Positions 11,207-23,418 of a stretch of 64,000 bases of DNA are shown piece by piece. Source of the stretch: Cylicocyclus nassatus (taxonomy: Eukaryota; Nematoda; Chromadorea; Rhabditida; Strongylidae). The notes beneath the pieces are model-generated. The model did not search any database. It was given only the letters and a program-made list of their open reading frames with translations, and was not told the origin of the DNA. A program made the translations under genes and the position numbers. The DNA is taken from NCBI GenBank assembly GCA_958299035.1, contig CATQJL010000305.1, positions 71,206,792-71,270,791 of the forward strand, given 5' to 3'. The first letter of the stretch is position 1, and each line of letters starts with the position of its first letter.

Positions 11207-13780
11207 GCATTTTGCTAGTTGTTTTCATATTCGCAAGGGTCAGATGTGAAAGTGAAGTAAAATTTTTTTATTATTCTGGATGACGTTGGTAATTACAATG
11301 CATTTTCGCTACAAATATATGATACCGGAAGTACATAAATATTCGCTGACATCATGACATCCTGCTAATTGCTCATATTGTGGTATTGAATCATAAAAAT
11401 AATATTTAAATGTAGCAAGTAGGTAGCGCGGTGGCAGTGCGCATAACAAATTTACGCAATAAAACTACAAATAATTAGTGACGAATAGAAATTTGTGAAT
11501 TGCTGTCGTCATCTTTTTTGATAAACGAAATAAAAGATTGAAATTACATGAATTACTTACCCCCCCTCCCCCCTCCCTTTTCAAAAAGCGCAATTTCGTT
11601 GCTAATTAAGAAACAAGAAATGATCATTGACCTGTAGCTGCTTCAAATCGGCACGCAGATGGGGGGGGGGGGTTTACTACCGCGAAAATGCTTAGACAAT
11701 CTTTTTCACTCAAAGCTTAGTGTCACGAAACTGGCCCAAATGGTGCAGTAAGATACTGCTCTAAAGGATCAGGGGAGAGTGGAGGTATTATCTGATGAAG
11801 AGAACTAGGATTTCGGTGTTACTCTTACCATTAAGTCCAAATGGGTTCTAAGTGATTTTTGTTGAGGTATTGTAGCGTAATCAAATTTGGCTTTAGTGCT
11901 TCCACACTGACGACAACATTTGTGCGTATAATTGGTGTGACGCAAATTCTAAAAATATGTGCAGCATTGTCTTTCTTCCATTAAAGGATTCATTAAGATT
12001 GCAAGAATTGCAATTTTTTACCCTTTTGATATTATGTCTCTGCAAGCTGGCACTGCACACAAATCCAGTGTACTATGAAATTCAGGGTTGTGCGGTAGTA
12101 CGGTATATTTATGGTTTGTTTACGGTATTAAGCTTTAATAAAGTTTGTTCCTCATTCTCGTAGGTCATATTTGACGCAGAAGCAAGTCAAGGGCAATCAA
12201 ATCTTTCAGATCACCCCTCCATTCCTTCTTTATCGTCATCGTCATATACTATGTGTTTTCGCCTAAATGCACATTCATTGAAGGAATTATCCAAGGGTAA
12301 CTGCACGCGATTAGCAAGTTTATTTTAGACACGATCACGTACTTATAATTTTGCAATGCTGTAGTTTTTTTTTTTAGTTTTTTTTTCTCTGCACAGTTTG
12401 AATAGTGAGAACCAAAAAGCAGGTAACAAAATCTAGCAGAAGACATTTTTAGCAGTATTTTTTGCAAGTCAGAAGGAATGACGAGAAATGCATGATGTGG
12501 TGACGCTTGTGACTACATTCAGAGATGATTCTATTTTCTAAAATGGTAATTGCCTAGGCAAAATAGCTGAAATGAAGATTAGAATTTGTGGAAATGAAAT
12601 ATTTGCACTAGCTGCAAAAATTTGATAAGGAGATTTCAAAATAATATGGTAAAACATCATTTTGTCTGCAGACTTGCTCAAAAAAGTGTAAGAAAAACTA
12701 TATAATTTTTTTCTCAAAATGTAGTTTCGTGGCAGTTGTCATGAATTATACTGTCGATTATTCAACACAAAAAACAGAGGTGAGTATTTTCCTTTTTTCG
12801 ATTCCGAAAAAATAATCTTTTTGCCTTCCAGATTATCTTGAACCATAAAAAATTTTTTGAACCTGTTAAACTTTCTCTGAACTAGTGTACATTCTTTTTG
12901 TTCTTGTGCAATCAAATCAGGAAGAATTCTTTGACCTTCGCAACTCTTCTGCAAAAAGCAAAGCTAAGCTGAGCTTACGCCTTGGCGCTAAGCCAAGGAT
13001 TACTGTATCCGCGTACGCGCGTCATTGGCGAATTGCGTGGGTTGCGAGTAAGTCTTTTCGTTTCAGGATTTTCAATATTGAAAATTGTCAGTTTCGAAAG
13101 TACAGCAGGGAAGATAAATAAGTTCAAATGATTTCTCTTCCACCCACATTTAGTCAACACTAGGGTGCAATGTAATGACATAGCTAATCTGTTTTTCGCT
13201 GACGTCATAGTCAATTTTGCGTTCGTAAAGTTGTCAGCAGCACTGGCTGCTCTTTGGAGTAGCTTGACGATAGTTTAGGGTCTTTAATTCACTATGAGAC
13301 AAACATTTTCCAGTATAGTGCCGTTGCACTTCTACTAATTATATTTCAACTGAAAAGGCACCCGCACCCTTTAAATGCCATTCGAATTCGATTCAATCTT
13401 GCTGTTTAGTGTACTGTTAAGTGCAGAAAAGCGAGAATGACGTCTGCTTTCGATTTACAAAACCTGAAACTAAGGGGAAATCAGTTTCAGGAAGATTTTA
13501 TTGCAGTTTTTCTTATATGGCTGCAAAATTGAGCTTGAAAGCTGCTTCAAATTTCATTTTATTGCCCGGAAAAGGCTAATCTACAAATGATGTCATTTAC
13601 TATCACTCTGTGCAAACTTCACTAGAAAAACCACCTAATAGTCATGCGCAACCTACTATGTCATTTCGAAATACCATTTTTCACATGATTTTAATATCTT
13701 TTCAATCGAGGATCTCTCATGCCAACTCAATTGATTAAGCATTATATTCTAAATCCCCAGGGGACAACATATCATCTACT
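11207..13780. other. Intergenic, no gene recognised
   Basis: AT-rich DNA with poly-G/poly-C runs near 11564-11579 and 11661-11671. Only short random-looking ORFs are present; no RNA gene or transposon ends were found. Confidence 0.5.
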
Positions 13781-13784
13781 CTGC

Positions 13785-13963
13785 GACTAGGAGACGCGTG
13801 ACCGCATTGCGGACATTGTCTTAACATGTTTGAGTTTGTTCTTCCCTGTTTTTCCAAAGAGTGAAGAAACGTAGACGGGATAATTGACAAGTATAAACCT
13901 GTTAAGTACACGATTAAGCTTGTTGAGACAATGTGTGCAAAGCGGTCTCACGTCTCCTAGTCC
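13785..13963. repeat. Small imperfect inverted repeat
   Basis: CTAGGAGACG...GACCGC...ACATTGTCT at about 13787-13825 is mirrored at about 13925-13960, with roughly 100 bases between. Likely a small foldback element or its remnant; no target duplication was identified. Confidence 0.45.
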
Positions 13964-14001
13964 TAGAATGAATGATAAGTATAACGGACTTTGCCTCCGA
14001 A

Positions 14002-14778
14002 CAGGGCCCAGCACGAGGTGGCATTTGGAAATCTTAGAAACGAAGTCCTCTTTGACACCTCTTGTAAAAGTACGGCTTATAATCTGCAGCGAACGATGAG
14101 TGGATAAAGCTGAAAAAAAGCAGAAAATTGGGGATATAACAACAGAAGACGAAAAAGAAGAACGTTTTTATATTGTCAAGTGCCGTAGGAAAGCAGTGGG
14201 ATCGAAACGTGCCGTGAGCCAAAGTGAGTACTCATAGATAGAGATTAAACTGAAGAATAGATTTATGTAAGAATTTTCAATAAATTATGTGAGGAAGTGG
14301 GTAAATTATGATTTTGTTTGGTCTCGGGCAACCTCAAGGTGCTCCCAGGTTACACGGGAGCAACATAAAATAGAAAAACACTTACGACTTCCTTCATTCA
14401 CATAATTTTTTTCATAGTTTTTCATACTTATCTTTTCATCATCTTCGCGAAGCTATATACCAAATTTGTTGGCTCAATATTGCTTAGTCGTTGTAAACAA
14501 ACTGATTGTTTATCTTTTGTGAATAAAGATCATGTTTCAACACGATGGGAATCTTGTGAACACAGGTTGGTCACTTCTTGTTTGTAACATGTTGATTGAC
14601 CTGTTAGTGGTTGAATAACGTTAAAGCCTCAAATTCGGGCTTACAGTGTGTAAGAATTGTGCTTCCTATCCTATCCAAAAATCCCCCCCCCCCCACCGAG
14701 AACTTCAAGATTTCCCTTTTACTTCTCCCCAAGAAAACGATATCTAGCGTGTGAAAGCGCCACCTCTGCTGAGCCCTG
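14002..14778. mobile_element. hAT-like MITE with perfect 8-bp TSD
   Basis: The ends are CAGGGCCCAGCACGAGGTGGC and, inverted, CAGGGCTCAGCAGAGGTGGC. The element is flanked by identical 8-bp CCTCCGAA duplications (13994-14001 and 14779-14786). CAGGG ends with 8-bp duplications are typical of hAT elements. No transposase is encoded. It shares its ends with the 317-bp MITE at 35541-35857, so the two belong to one family. Confidence 0.85.
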
Positions 14779-14786
14779 CCTCCGAA

Positions 14787-15590
14787 CATACAGCATCTGA
14801 TCTCCTTATAAAGGAGGATTATCTAGGAAAAAGTGTGCTTTAGCAATTTCAATAGGATTTTTTGGGATTATTAATATGGTGTCATTATAACACTTCACGC
14901 AAAGTCTTTGTAGTCTATGTAAATGTAAACTGAAAAAGTAAAGCTTGGATTAGTGTTAAATAGCCATCTTTCTAAAGAAGGAGAATTGCGAGAAAAACCG
15001 AATTTTGCATTTATTGGATTGAGCCATGTTCATTATAAGGAACGAGCGGGTTAAAGATTCTGCCAGAAATTGGACTTAAAAAACCATGGCCGTTCTCTTG
15101 AATGTCCATAGAACACAAAAAATTGACTGCCAGAAATTGGGCTATACAAAATAAAACCAGTAGCCAATCTCCCAATCTTAACTTGCGAAAAGGTTTACTA
15201 TGTAGTAGACCTTTATTCTCCCAGAATCAATTACTCCAACAACAAATGGAAGTTCTTAAAAGCACCAGCATTTGCGCGAAATGAGTAAACTTCCTGAAGA
15301 AATATCACTCTGCAAAAAGTTGCTTTTCAGGAAGAAAAACTTATATTATAAGATTTGTAGTATACTGTAATGGCTGACATTTGCAAGACTTAAGCGTGCA
15401 AAACAAATCAGTGAGCATTACGTCTGCTCCTGCAGATAGAGCAGAAACATTTTTTATAGGGAAAATCTAGCGAAGCGTAAATATATAAATTGCAGAAATC
15501 TATGAAAAACAGTAGCAAAGGCTTAGCAAATAAAGTTGATTATTACCAATGTTAGTGGCAATGAGATTATGTGCAAGAACAGATTGAGAA
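14787..15590. other. Intergenic, no gene recognised
   Basis: About 0.8 kb of AT-rich DNA; the only ORF of note, 15102-15284 (+), shows no recognisable feature. Confidence 0.5.
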
Positions 15591-15599
15591 ATAATGGCA

Positions 15600-16300
15600 T
15601 GTCAAGTTTCTCTACTTCGCGGTTCCGCGATGCAGAGCCTCCTCGGAGTAGGTGGTGCTGTATACTGCGTTTTTCGGTCCCTTCTGCAGTCGCTGCAGGA
15701 CCACTCCGGCTGGGAATGAGGCCAAGTGGTGGGATATATAAGGCTGCGCAAGAAAGCAGTTTGCATTGTTGACTTTCGTTTCAATCGATTGTTCTCGTTA
15801 CCACACTTGGTCCCGTTCAGCAGTTGTCGTGGGAGAGGACTTTCATGCTGAGTGGTCGAGGTCTTGGATGTTCTTGTGTACTGGACGCGCAGAAGCGTGG
15901 AAAGGGTTCTTGTATTAGTAGATGTTCAACGATGCCCATTTGGACTACGGCTTCTAGCGGCAGATTCTGACGGAAGAAGTCAGACGCTTTTATGTTGGTT
16001 GAGCCGGTAATACATCGGCGGCGAAGCGGTTCGTCCTGTGTTACTATCTTGGTCACCTAGCCTAGTTGAGGAGTGTTTGAAGTAGTTTGTTGGTATTCTT
16101 ATGTCTTGTTTATTGGTGTGCATGACCTAGTTGCTCGGGGTATAAATATTTAGCGTTGGTGACCGCATCGAGAGGACGCACCAAAGGGCCCGTCGGTTGT
16201 GGATATTGTAAAATATCTTAGGCTTCCTGGTCGATTGTGTAGGACAAAGCATGACTAAGGGGTGCTAAGCCCATTGGTTGGTACAAAATAAACTAAAATA
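15600..16300. other. GC-richer block with two TATA-like sites, nature unknown
   Basis: This block is visibly richer in G+C than its surroundings. It contains GGATATATAAGG near 15730 and GGTATAAATATTT near 16139, and ends in AATAAA-like A-rich sequence near 16290. TGGTCCCG at about 15807 could be read as a primer-binding-like site. A degraded solo LTR or a promoter-plus-transcript unit both fit, but I found no second LTR copy and no terminal inverted TG...CA. Confidence 0.25.
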
Positions 16301-18555
16301 AAAGCTAATGTGGTACTCAAAACACAAACTTTTGATGGTGCCATATTTATGCTTTTCCGTCTTCAAACCTTATTTTTCCTATTCGCAACTCTTGAAGGCC
16401 CTACTGGGAATGCAAGAGATGCCCAGGCACCATAGGACCTTTACTCAGAAGCTGGCCTCAGACATCATAATCTTTTTGTTTGCAGCGCTAATGTATGATC
16501 GAGTTGTGAGGTAAGCATTACAGTATCCGTTAGGGCTCATCCGAACCTTATATTTATAGTTTTTATATGTATATAGTTTTTATATGTATAAAGGATGGTG
16601 ATCGAAGCTAGTCTCATGCAAGTGGAAGTGGTCCTTACAGATGACGGAAGTAGGAATCAAAAATCACATAAGGGGCGAAATTACATGTTTTTACAGTTTT
16701 TCTCCTTTTGGAAAGGCCACTAAACTTTAAATCTAGAGAGTTCGATGATACATAAACTCAAGTAGATTCTAAAAAAGAGTGTTTTGTGCCAAAGTTTTGC
16801 AGCGCCCTTTTGCTGATTTTTCTCCAATAATTCTTCTATTGGAAAGCAGCTCAAATCGTTGCACCGGAAGTGATAAAGAGCAAACAACTTTTCTTGCTCT
16901 AACTACAATCAAGAGAAAAGTTTGCAGAAAATGGCATTTTTCAAAAAACTTACGCATACGTCAGCAGGGGAACAGATTGGAGAGATGTGTTTTGGCCACG
17001 CTCTTGTAGCACTAATTTGTAGGCTTTTGTGATTTTGATTGAATGAGGAGTGTAGGAAAACATTTTATCAAGCTTCGAAAATCAGCTCTATGCAAGCCGA
17101 CATAAAGAATTTGTCGGAGAGTATATTTTATACACTCACTTCGCTCAAAATATTCAGTTTTTATAAAGTTACACGGAATCTTTTAGAATATATGTCTGAA
17201 ATTAGTCGGGTTTAACTTCAGATTTTTCGTTCATTTACAGGAAATATCGTATCATCTCTGCAGACTTGAACAATTTTCTGCAAAGTAATTTGCACTCTCT
17301 ATCGATTTGGTGACGCAAAATTGCACGATTCAAATCATATCCAAGCAATTTAGCCCTTACACGCACGTTAAATTAATTTTTACATTATCTTGTTTTGCGT
17401 ACAACGTAGCAGGGGTAGGGGAGCGGTAATCTCTTTGTTGGTCCTTAGCGCAAAGTACGTTATAGGGCTGGCCGTATAGTGGGGGAGGACTGTGGAGGGG
17501 GAGATTTTTACGAAATCTAGATAAAGATTAGATAAAAGTACGTGTTTCTTGTTTATGTCTGTGTTGGTAGTACAGTGAGGGAGCCGGAGGCAAGGGAGGG
17601 GGTAGGGGGTATAGGCCCAAACCTAATCTTCATATCAAAGAGAACTGCAAAATGATGATGGAAAATATGCACTAGAACTACCTACAAAAACAAAGCGTCA
17701 GTAACCTGTAAATCTATACATAGTTATTTCATCTTATAATGTGTGCGATTACACACGGTGCACGCAACGCGCGTCCCCTCGCGGATTTCGTTTTGAAGCG
17801 CATTTTTTTGCATTCGCATCGCGCGTGTGACTAATTTCCAGCGTTTTTTAAAGAGATTTTTTCCCTGGCAACAAGGAAGAGATTTAATACAAATGTTGAA
17901 AAGGTATGGATGCAAAATGGCCAAGATAATTTGAGATGGGATAAGCGATGTGTACGCTGTGTAACTGCACAATTTGGTATATGAAAAGACGAGATGCGCA
18001 TCTTTCTGGGAGATTTCAACGATAAGCACTTTATCCCGCAGTCAATTTAGTGCAAAAACTCTTGCAAGATCATAGCCGTAACATTTTTGTTATCTAGTTA
18101 AATTGCCTCTCATGCCTCTTCACCTTTCAGGTATTATGTTTGAGCAATTTTACTTCCGCAAACTGAAAAATGGAACGTAGATATAGTGTCAAAGATCAAC
18201 ATTTGATGCAAACAAAAAGCTTCTTTCAAATAGCGATGCACTTGAACTATTAATCACGGCCACGTAAGTTCCATTATTTTTGAGGAGATCCCATTTACGC
18301 AAAAGTGACCTCATTGGTGCTATTTGTCTTTATGGTATTATGTTCAGAATAGCGTTAAAGTTCATAAATGAATAAGTGTTTATCGGCAGCGCAATCAACA
18401 TAGTGTGAGGTACTTTATTTTGCTGCTTGGGGACACATTGCTCTATAGTACGAAAAGGGCAATTAAGGGAAATGTGAAGGAAAGGAAAGAAGCAGGATAT
18501 TCAGCTAGAAGTATTTGCAACTAGTGGTGCTATTGTCCAAACAGCAGCTGACACG
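16301..18555. other. Intergenic, no gene recognised
   Basis: AT-rich DNA with purine-rich patches around 17400-17610. ORFs are short and featureless. Confidence 0.5.
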
Positions 18556-18792
18556 GTTCATTTCAGGTTGAGAAGAGTAATTTTCAAACTTTCGCCCAAA
18601 CCGTACTGACAAGGGAAGGAAGGTGGGTCGAAGTGGCCTTTCAGAATTAGGTGGGTACCACATTGTAGGGCTTCAAACGCTAATTTCAAATCTGCCTTTC
18701 TTATCTGCGGCGCGTTTTTGAGCGAGGAGTTATGAGGGTTTGTAGGGAGCGGAAGTCGATACAAGTACAATCAAGGACAGCACACCACTGTG

Positions 18793-18870
18793 TGCTGTCT
18801 GGTGTACTGGTTAGTGTGGTGATCTTGCAAGCAGAGGGTCCCAGGTTCAATTCTTCTGTTGTGGTTTTTC
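18793..18870 (+). repeat. tRNA-derived SINE-like head with pol III boxes
   Basis: Box A TGGTGTACTGG (18800-18810) and box B GGTTCAATTCT (18844-18854) sit at tRNA-like spacing, followed by T-rich sequence. The T arm and anticodon arm do not fold into a normal cloverleaf, so this is a tRNA-derived promoter, not a functional tRNA. Confidence 0.55.
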
Positions 18871-19392
18871 TTTTGCTGGTCTACAAAAAATTTGTATGAG
18901 CACGAGTATCGTCTGTACATCACCTCTTCCTTCTTTTAACTGCAAATCTCTTTGAAAGGTTTTGAATACTCTATGTTTATAAACGTCTATGTGCACTGAT
19001 GAAAGGAGAGTCAAAATGTGCAAAACATAGGCATTTTCCACAATGAGAGCAATGAATGAAGGCTACTTCTGAACAAGTCGAATTGTCACAGTCTCCTATC
19101 AAACTGGAATGGAAGCGGTACTGTCCAGGCGTTTCAAAATCTCCCGTATGTGCATCAAGGTAGCCGCTGGCGTACCAGGAATAAGCTGAACATTGTCGAA
19201 TATGTTGATAACATTGTGACTTCTTACGTTCACCTGGGTATTACGTGACAAATTGATTCTTTTGACATTTCTACCTCCACTTCAAATCACTTGCAAAGAC
19301 CTTCAGAGAGAGCAGTTGTTGCCTCGAGATTCTGATAAAAGAAACAGGAAATGGTGTATGGACGCTGCCCATGCTCATACAAATTTTTTGTA

Positions 19393-19490
19393 TGACCAGC
19401 AAAACGAAGACCACAACAGGAGATTCGAACCTGGGACTCTCTGCCTGCAAGACCACCACACTAACCACTACACCAGACAGCACACAGTGA
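19393..19490 (-). repeat. tRNA-derived SINE-like head, opposite strand
   Basis: On the minus strand, box A TGGTGTAGTGG (19475-19465) and box B GGTTCGAATCT (19431-19421) match pol III consensus better than the plus-strand partner. It points towards the copy at 18793-18870, so transcripts would converge. Confidence 0.6.
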
Positions 19491-19893
19491 TTTGCTGTCC
19501 TTGATTGTACTTCTATCGACTTCTGCCCCCCTAAAAACCCTCATATCTCCTCGCCCAAAAACGCGCCGCAGATAGTGAAGGCAAATTTGAAATCAGCGTT
19601 CGAAGCCCTACAAGACGATACCCACATCATTCTGAAAGGCCACTTCGACCCACCTTCCTTCCCTTGTGAGACCGGCCTCGAATACGATAGAGAGTACGAT
19701 TTGGACGAGGGTTTTGATCCAATTTCTCGGCTAAAAGTGCAAATTATGAGGTGTCAATTTGGCACACTTACGTATCCTAGGCATGTACTTGAAAAACCAG
19801 GTTTGCTTTGACACAACTCCATATTTCTTTTTCTTTTACTAAATCCTCTTGATTATGATTCAAGGAGATTATCAGCTGGTAAACTGTATCATT

Positions 19894-21695
19894 CAGTGGC
19901 CGCATTCATCAACGAACCCAGTGGGTTCCAGAACCCATTGGGTATGCTCAACCCACAAAATCGGTATTCACCTAGTGGGTTCCGGAACCCACAAAAAGCC
20001 ACTTAACCGGTATTCACGAACGAACCCAGCGGGTTTGCGAACCCAAAAGTCAACCATACCGGTATTCACGAAACAAGTTACCCAGTTCTCGTGGGTTCCG
20101 CAACCTAATGAGCTCTGGGTTGGCGAACCCAAGCATGGTGCAAATTCCTCAGTGGGTTACATGCGAACCCAGTCCTTTTGCTGAATATTGTGTGGGTTTA
20201 TATAAGTAGAGACGGTTACTACTTGCAACACATAGACATTAATAACACTTCCCATATTTTTTGTAACTGAAAGAATTTTGTTGGATAAACTTTGATAAGA
20301 TATTCCACTGAGATGTAGAACTAGCAAACTTGATGCCAGTCACAAGGCAATCTTTGAAAAGTCGCAAACAAGCTTCTGTCGAAATTTTTGATGAAAGCGT
20401 GAAAATCTATGCATTTTCCGATGTTTGTGCATGCTATCTCGAAATTTTTCAGATACCGCTGCGGCTAAAGTGGGAGCCTCATATAGGAAGCAGAGCGTCT
20501 GTCTGCATTTGTGTTACGTATTTGGTTGTCCATGTTTGGTCATGTTTGTATATGTTCGTTTATTCCACAGATTAACAAAAAAGTTCTCATTCCGATCAAG
20601 TCAGGAGACGAACACTTCAAAAAAGCGGGAAAAGTTTTTTTTATCAAAATCATTTGTTCCTTAATTTCCTGGATTAATTATGTTAGTCACGTATTAGTTT
20701 GCATGATAGTGAGAACTCTGTACAACGATGATCCCAGAAATGAGAAACTGTGACTTTCTCAGGCTCAAATTAGGCGTGAAGTTCGTATTCTAAAGACAGT
20801 ACGCACTTTCTATATTATAAAACGTTGACGGTTAGACTCGGGACAGGACAGATTGAAACGATGACACAAATCGAAAAAACCATAGAATTTGAACGGCAAA
20901 CGCTTCGGGTTTAATATTTCTGCAAATATTTCATCAACTACGAAGTGATTTGGCTGGAAATTATGACTGCTGGAAATAGGAAGAAAAGCCGTATCGAATA
21001 CCGTTTAGAGCATTTGCTTGTTCACATTCTACCTAATTTGAGAATAGGCTTAAGAAGAGATACGAAGTTCTCATTACTTTTGAGTCATCCTAGTACTTGT
21101 TATGTATAGCAAAAGCATTCTTAAAATAAAACTTAGCTACGCCTTGCACCATGATCGTTTCAAATCACGTAGATTCTATATGTCAGCTATGTCGAGCAAT
21201 TTTCAAAAGTATGGCTAATATTCTGTATATGAGCTAAGAGACAACGCTACAAGAAAGATCACAATTTCTCATTTCTTGGATCATCGTTGTACAGAGTTCT
21301 CACTATCTAGCACAAAAAAAGCATAGAGCCCTTTTTGCATCTCTTTCCAAGTCTACATTCATGTGTGGGTCCGCGAGGATACTCATACAAAGAAGGACAA
21401 GGATAAGAGCACAAAAGACATTGATTGATGGCATCATCCAAACATAAGAGTTCTCGAAAGCATGTCAAGCATGCTGAGGATTCTAGTTTAGCGCAATTCT
21501 TGTGCGTGGGAAAATGAGGAAAATAGTACACCGACTAGAGGAAGCACATTGTTGACGTCATGGGTTGGCGAACCCAGCGGGGCAATTGTGAATACCGATC
21601 TTACCCAGTGGGTTCGCGAACCCACGGAACCCACTGGGTTCGCGAACCCGATGGGTTCCGGAACCCACTGAATTCGTTGATGAATACGGCCATAG
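19894..21695. mobile_element. 1.8-kb TIR element with palindromic subterminal repeats
   Basis: The left end begins CAGTGGCCGCATTCATCAACG; the inverted right end reads CTATGGCCGTATTCATCAACG. Immediately inside both ends lie many copies of a palindromic module of the form GGGTTCGCGAACCC / GGGTTCCGGAACCC (about 19910-20170 and 21560-21670). A second, inner inverted repeat joins 20705-20760 with 21250-21306. Flanks GTATCATT and GTCATTTT are at best a degenerate target duplication. No transposase is recognised. Confidence 0.7.
21307..21531 (-). CDS. Cysteine-rich ORF inside the TIR element
   Basis: I do not recognise this ORF. It encodes 74 residues with ten Cys in the last 61, including CLTC, CLLCSYPC and CRLGKRC. 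This density is unusual for chance sequence, and it could be an exon of a secreted or zinc-binding protein carried by the element. There is no signal peptide at its own start. The minus-strand sequence upstream is pyrimidine-rich, but no clean acceptor was found. It lies between the inner inverted repeat and the right subterminal palindromes. It may also be a non-coding coincidence. Confidence 0.22.
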   Translation of the reverse strand: MYYFPHFPTHKNCAKLESSACLTCFRELLCLDDAINQCLLCSYPCPSLYEYPRGPTHECRLGKRCKKGSMLFLC

Positions 21696-21875
21696 GTCAT
21701 TTTTCTGATGAAAGTTGGCTAAGATCCTAAGCAGAGAATGACGACTATCAAAGGACAATTGTGAGGGTAAGAAAGGAAGCAATATTCTGATGAAGTATTT
21801 GCAACATGTTGAGCTATTGCTCGAGCGGCAGTTCTACAATTCACTTGCGACCAAGTCATTTTATTATGAAACCCT

Positions 21876-21928
21876 CGCCCAGACCGTATTTCTTGTCCTT
21901 GAGTGCGCTAAGGAATGCGGTCTGGGCG
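21876..21928. repeat. Hairpin with 14-bp stem
   Basis: CGCCCAGACCGTAT...ATGCGGTCTGGGCG forms a stem with one mismatch around a loop of about 25 bases. The stem sequence resembles the outer flank of the foldback element at 18585-18605 (CGCCCAAACCGTAC), so it is probably a collapsed remnant of that family. Confidence 0.5.
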
Positions 21929-21929
21929 A

Positions 21930-23220
21930 AATTAACTTATTTTCCTGAACACGAACAAATCTCCTAATTGCCGCTTGGGCTATAGTTCAGTTATGGCCTC
22001 CCAGCCAGTTTTCAGTTAAAAAGTCTAGAAAAGATAGACTGAGTTTGCAATGAAAATATATAGCATTCAAATATCTCAATCTCTCCAATTTATTTCGGAA
22101 ATGCAGTTTGCAAAGCATTTTTTCTAACTGAACGACTCGGTCCAACTCGTGCAAAACGAAGTGCCTCATGCGTCAGCATGTCAGTGCAACCGATGGCACT
22201 TCACTCAACCGCACTTCCTCGGCCCTCGAGTTTTCATTTCCGTTTTTCCGCGAAATGACGAAACTCTGCGCGTTTATTCAAGGATAGTAATGCGGGGGCG
22301 AAGTGCGGGTGGGAGCTGTGAAGCATGATGAATCTCCGTTTTTTAGCCTCAAAAAAGTGAAGATATCTACGGGAAGCAGTCATTTTCAAGTCAATAAGAT
22401 TGAAAAGCCTAGCACCTTTTAAGCATGAGAGTCAAAAAACAAACTCAAAATTCTTTAGAAAGTCTTAAAATTGCAAGGTATCTAAGGGGAGGCGATTATC
22501 AAAGGTATACTATCTAATTGTCACAAACAGTAGGACAAAATGTTGAAGAATTTGTATATTTAAAACTTAGGGTAAACGATTTGTCAACAAATCAATGTAG
22601 AAACAACTTAGCAATTAATTTTACTCAGTAGAATCCTGCCAAAAGGTCATCAACCTATTGAATACATCAACCTATTGAGTACATCCACAAAAATCTTGAA
22701 AAAAATCGTTGTCAAAAAAGTTTAGGATTGATTTGTTGTTCTACGCAAGAAAAAATGATGTACAATGTTCTCAAACTCAACTTTTTCCAGCTCGATAGCA
22801 TCACCTTTTACCATCTTACAGCAATACTTGGAGCTTTCTCAATTCCCACAATAAATCTCCATCATACTACAAATGGTAAATGTTTTTTGTGACTCGAGTC
22901 GAATTATATGATGTGGATACAATCTACATACATTCTGCACACATTCTGTCAAGCCACTGAAAATAATGTGTATGTGCAAAACATTGTTGGAAAAGATGTC
23001 TGAGGTACAAAAGAGATTCTTGATTTATTTCATTTTACTTATACATTCAAATGTTTATTAGGGCACTTATTATGCAAGAACATACGTTGGATTATCCGAT
23101 CCCTTAATTATACTATTTGGGATTTCTCACAACAAGAGTAGCTGGTGCAATCTGTGAAAAACGAAGAGTAAGGAGCAGGGTTTTATGTGATATCGAGCTG
23201 CACCGAAATCAGCTCTAATT
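21930..23220. other. Intergenic, no gene recognised
   Basis: About 1.3 kb with a GC-richer patch at 22150-22320. No ORF with recognisable features was seen. Confidence 0.5.
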
Positions 23221-23418
23221 CAAAATTCGGTACTTTCCCGTTATCCGGACCCATTTTTTCAAAGAAGGATATTGCTTCTTTCCTTGTACCATATTTGCTC
23301 CTAAATTCACAGGAAAGGAGTGTCAACTTTCTGCCACGTGTCAAAAAAAATTTGACATGTCATCCACATGTTTAGCAGGTTTTACCAAGAGTTTGTATTG
23401 CCCCACCTACTGACTTAA

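Larger units (their letters stand above)
18560..19690. mobile_element. Foldback element with two tRNA-like heads
   Basis: Sequence from about 18560-18970 is repeated in inverted orientation at about 19260-19690, including AAATCTGCCTTTCTTATCTGCGG / its inverse and the TCGAAGTGGCC...GGCCACTTCGA segments. Each arm holds a tRNA-like pol III promoter. A related, shorter copy without tRNA-like sequence lies at about 47998-48470. No transposase is encoded and the exact termini are uncertain. Confidence 0.65.

Noticed and set aside
15600..16300. Solo LTR
   Set aside because: No TG...CA boundaries, target duplication or second copy were found; kept only as an unexplained GC-richer block.
18793..19490. 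Functional tRNA genes
   Set aside because: Pol III boxes are good, but the T and anticodon arms do not pair properly and the copies sit in an inverted repeat, so they are tRNA-derived repeats.
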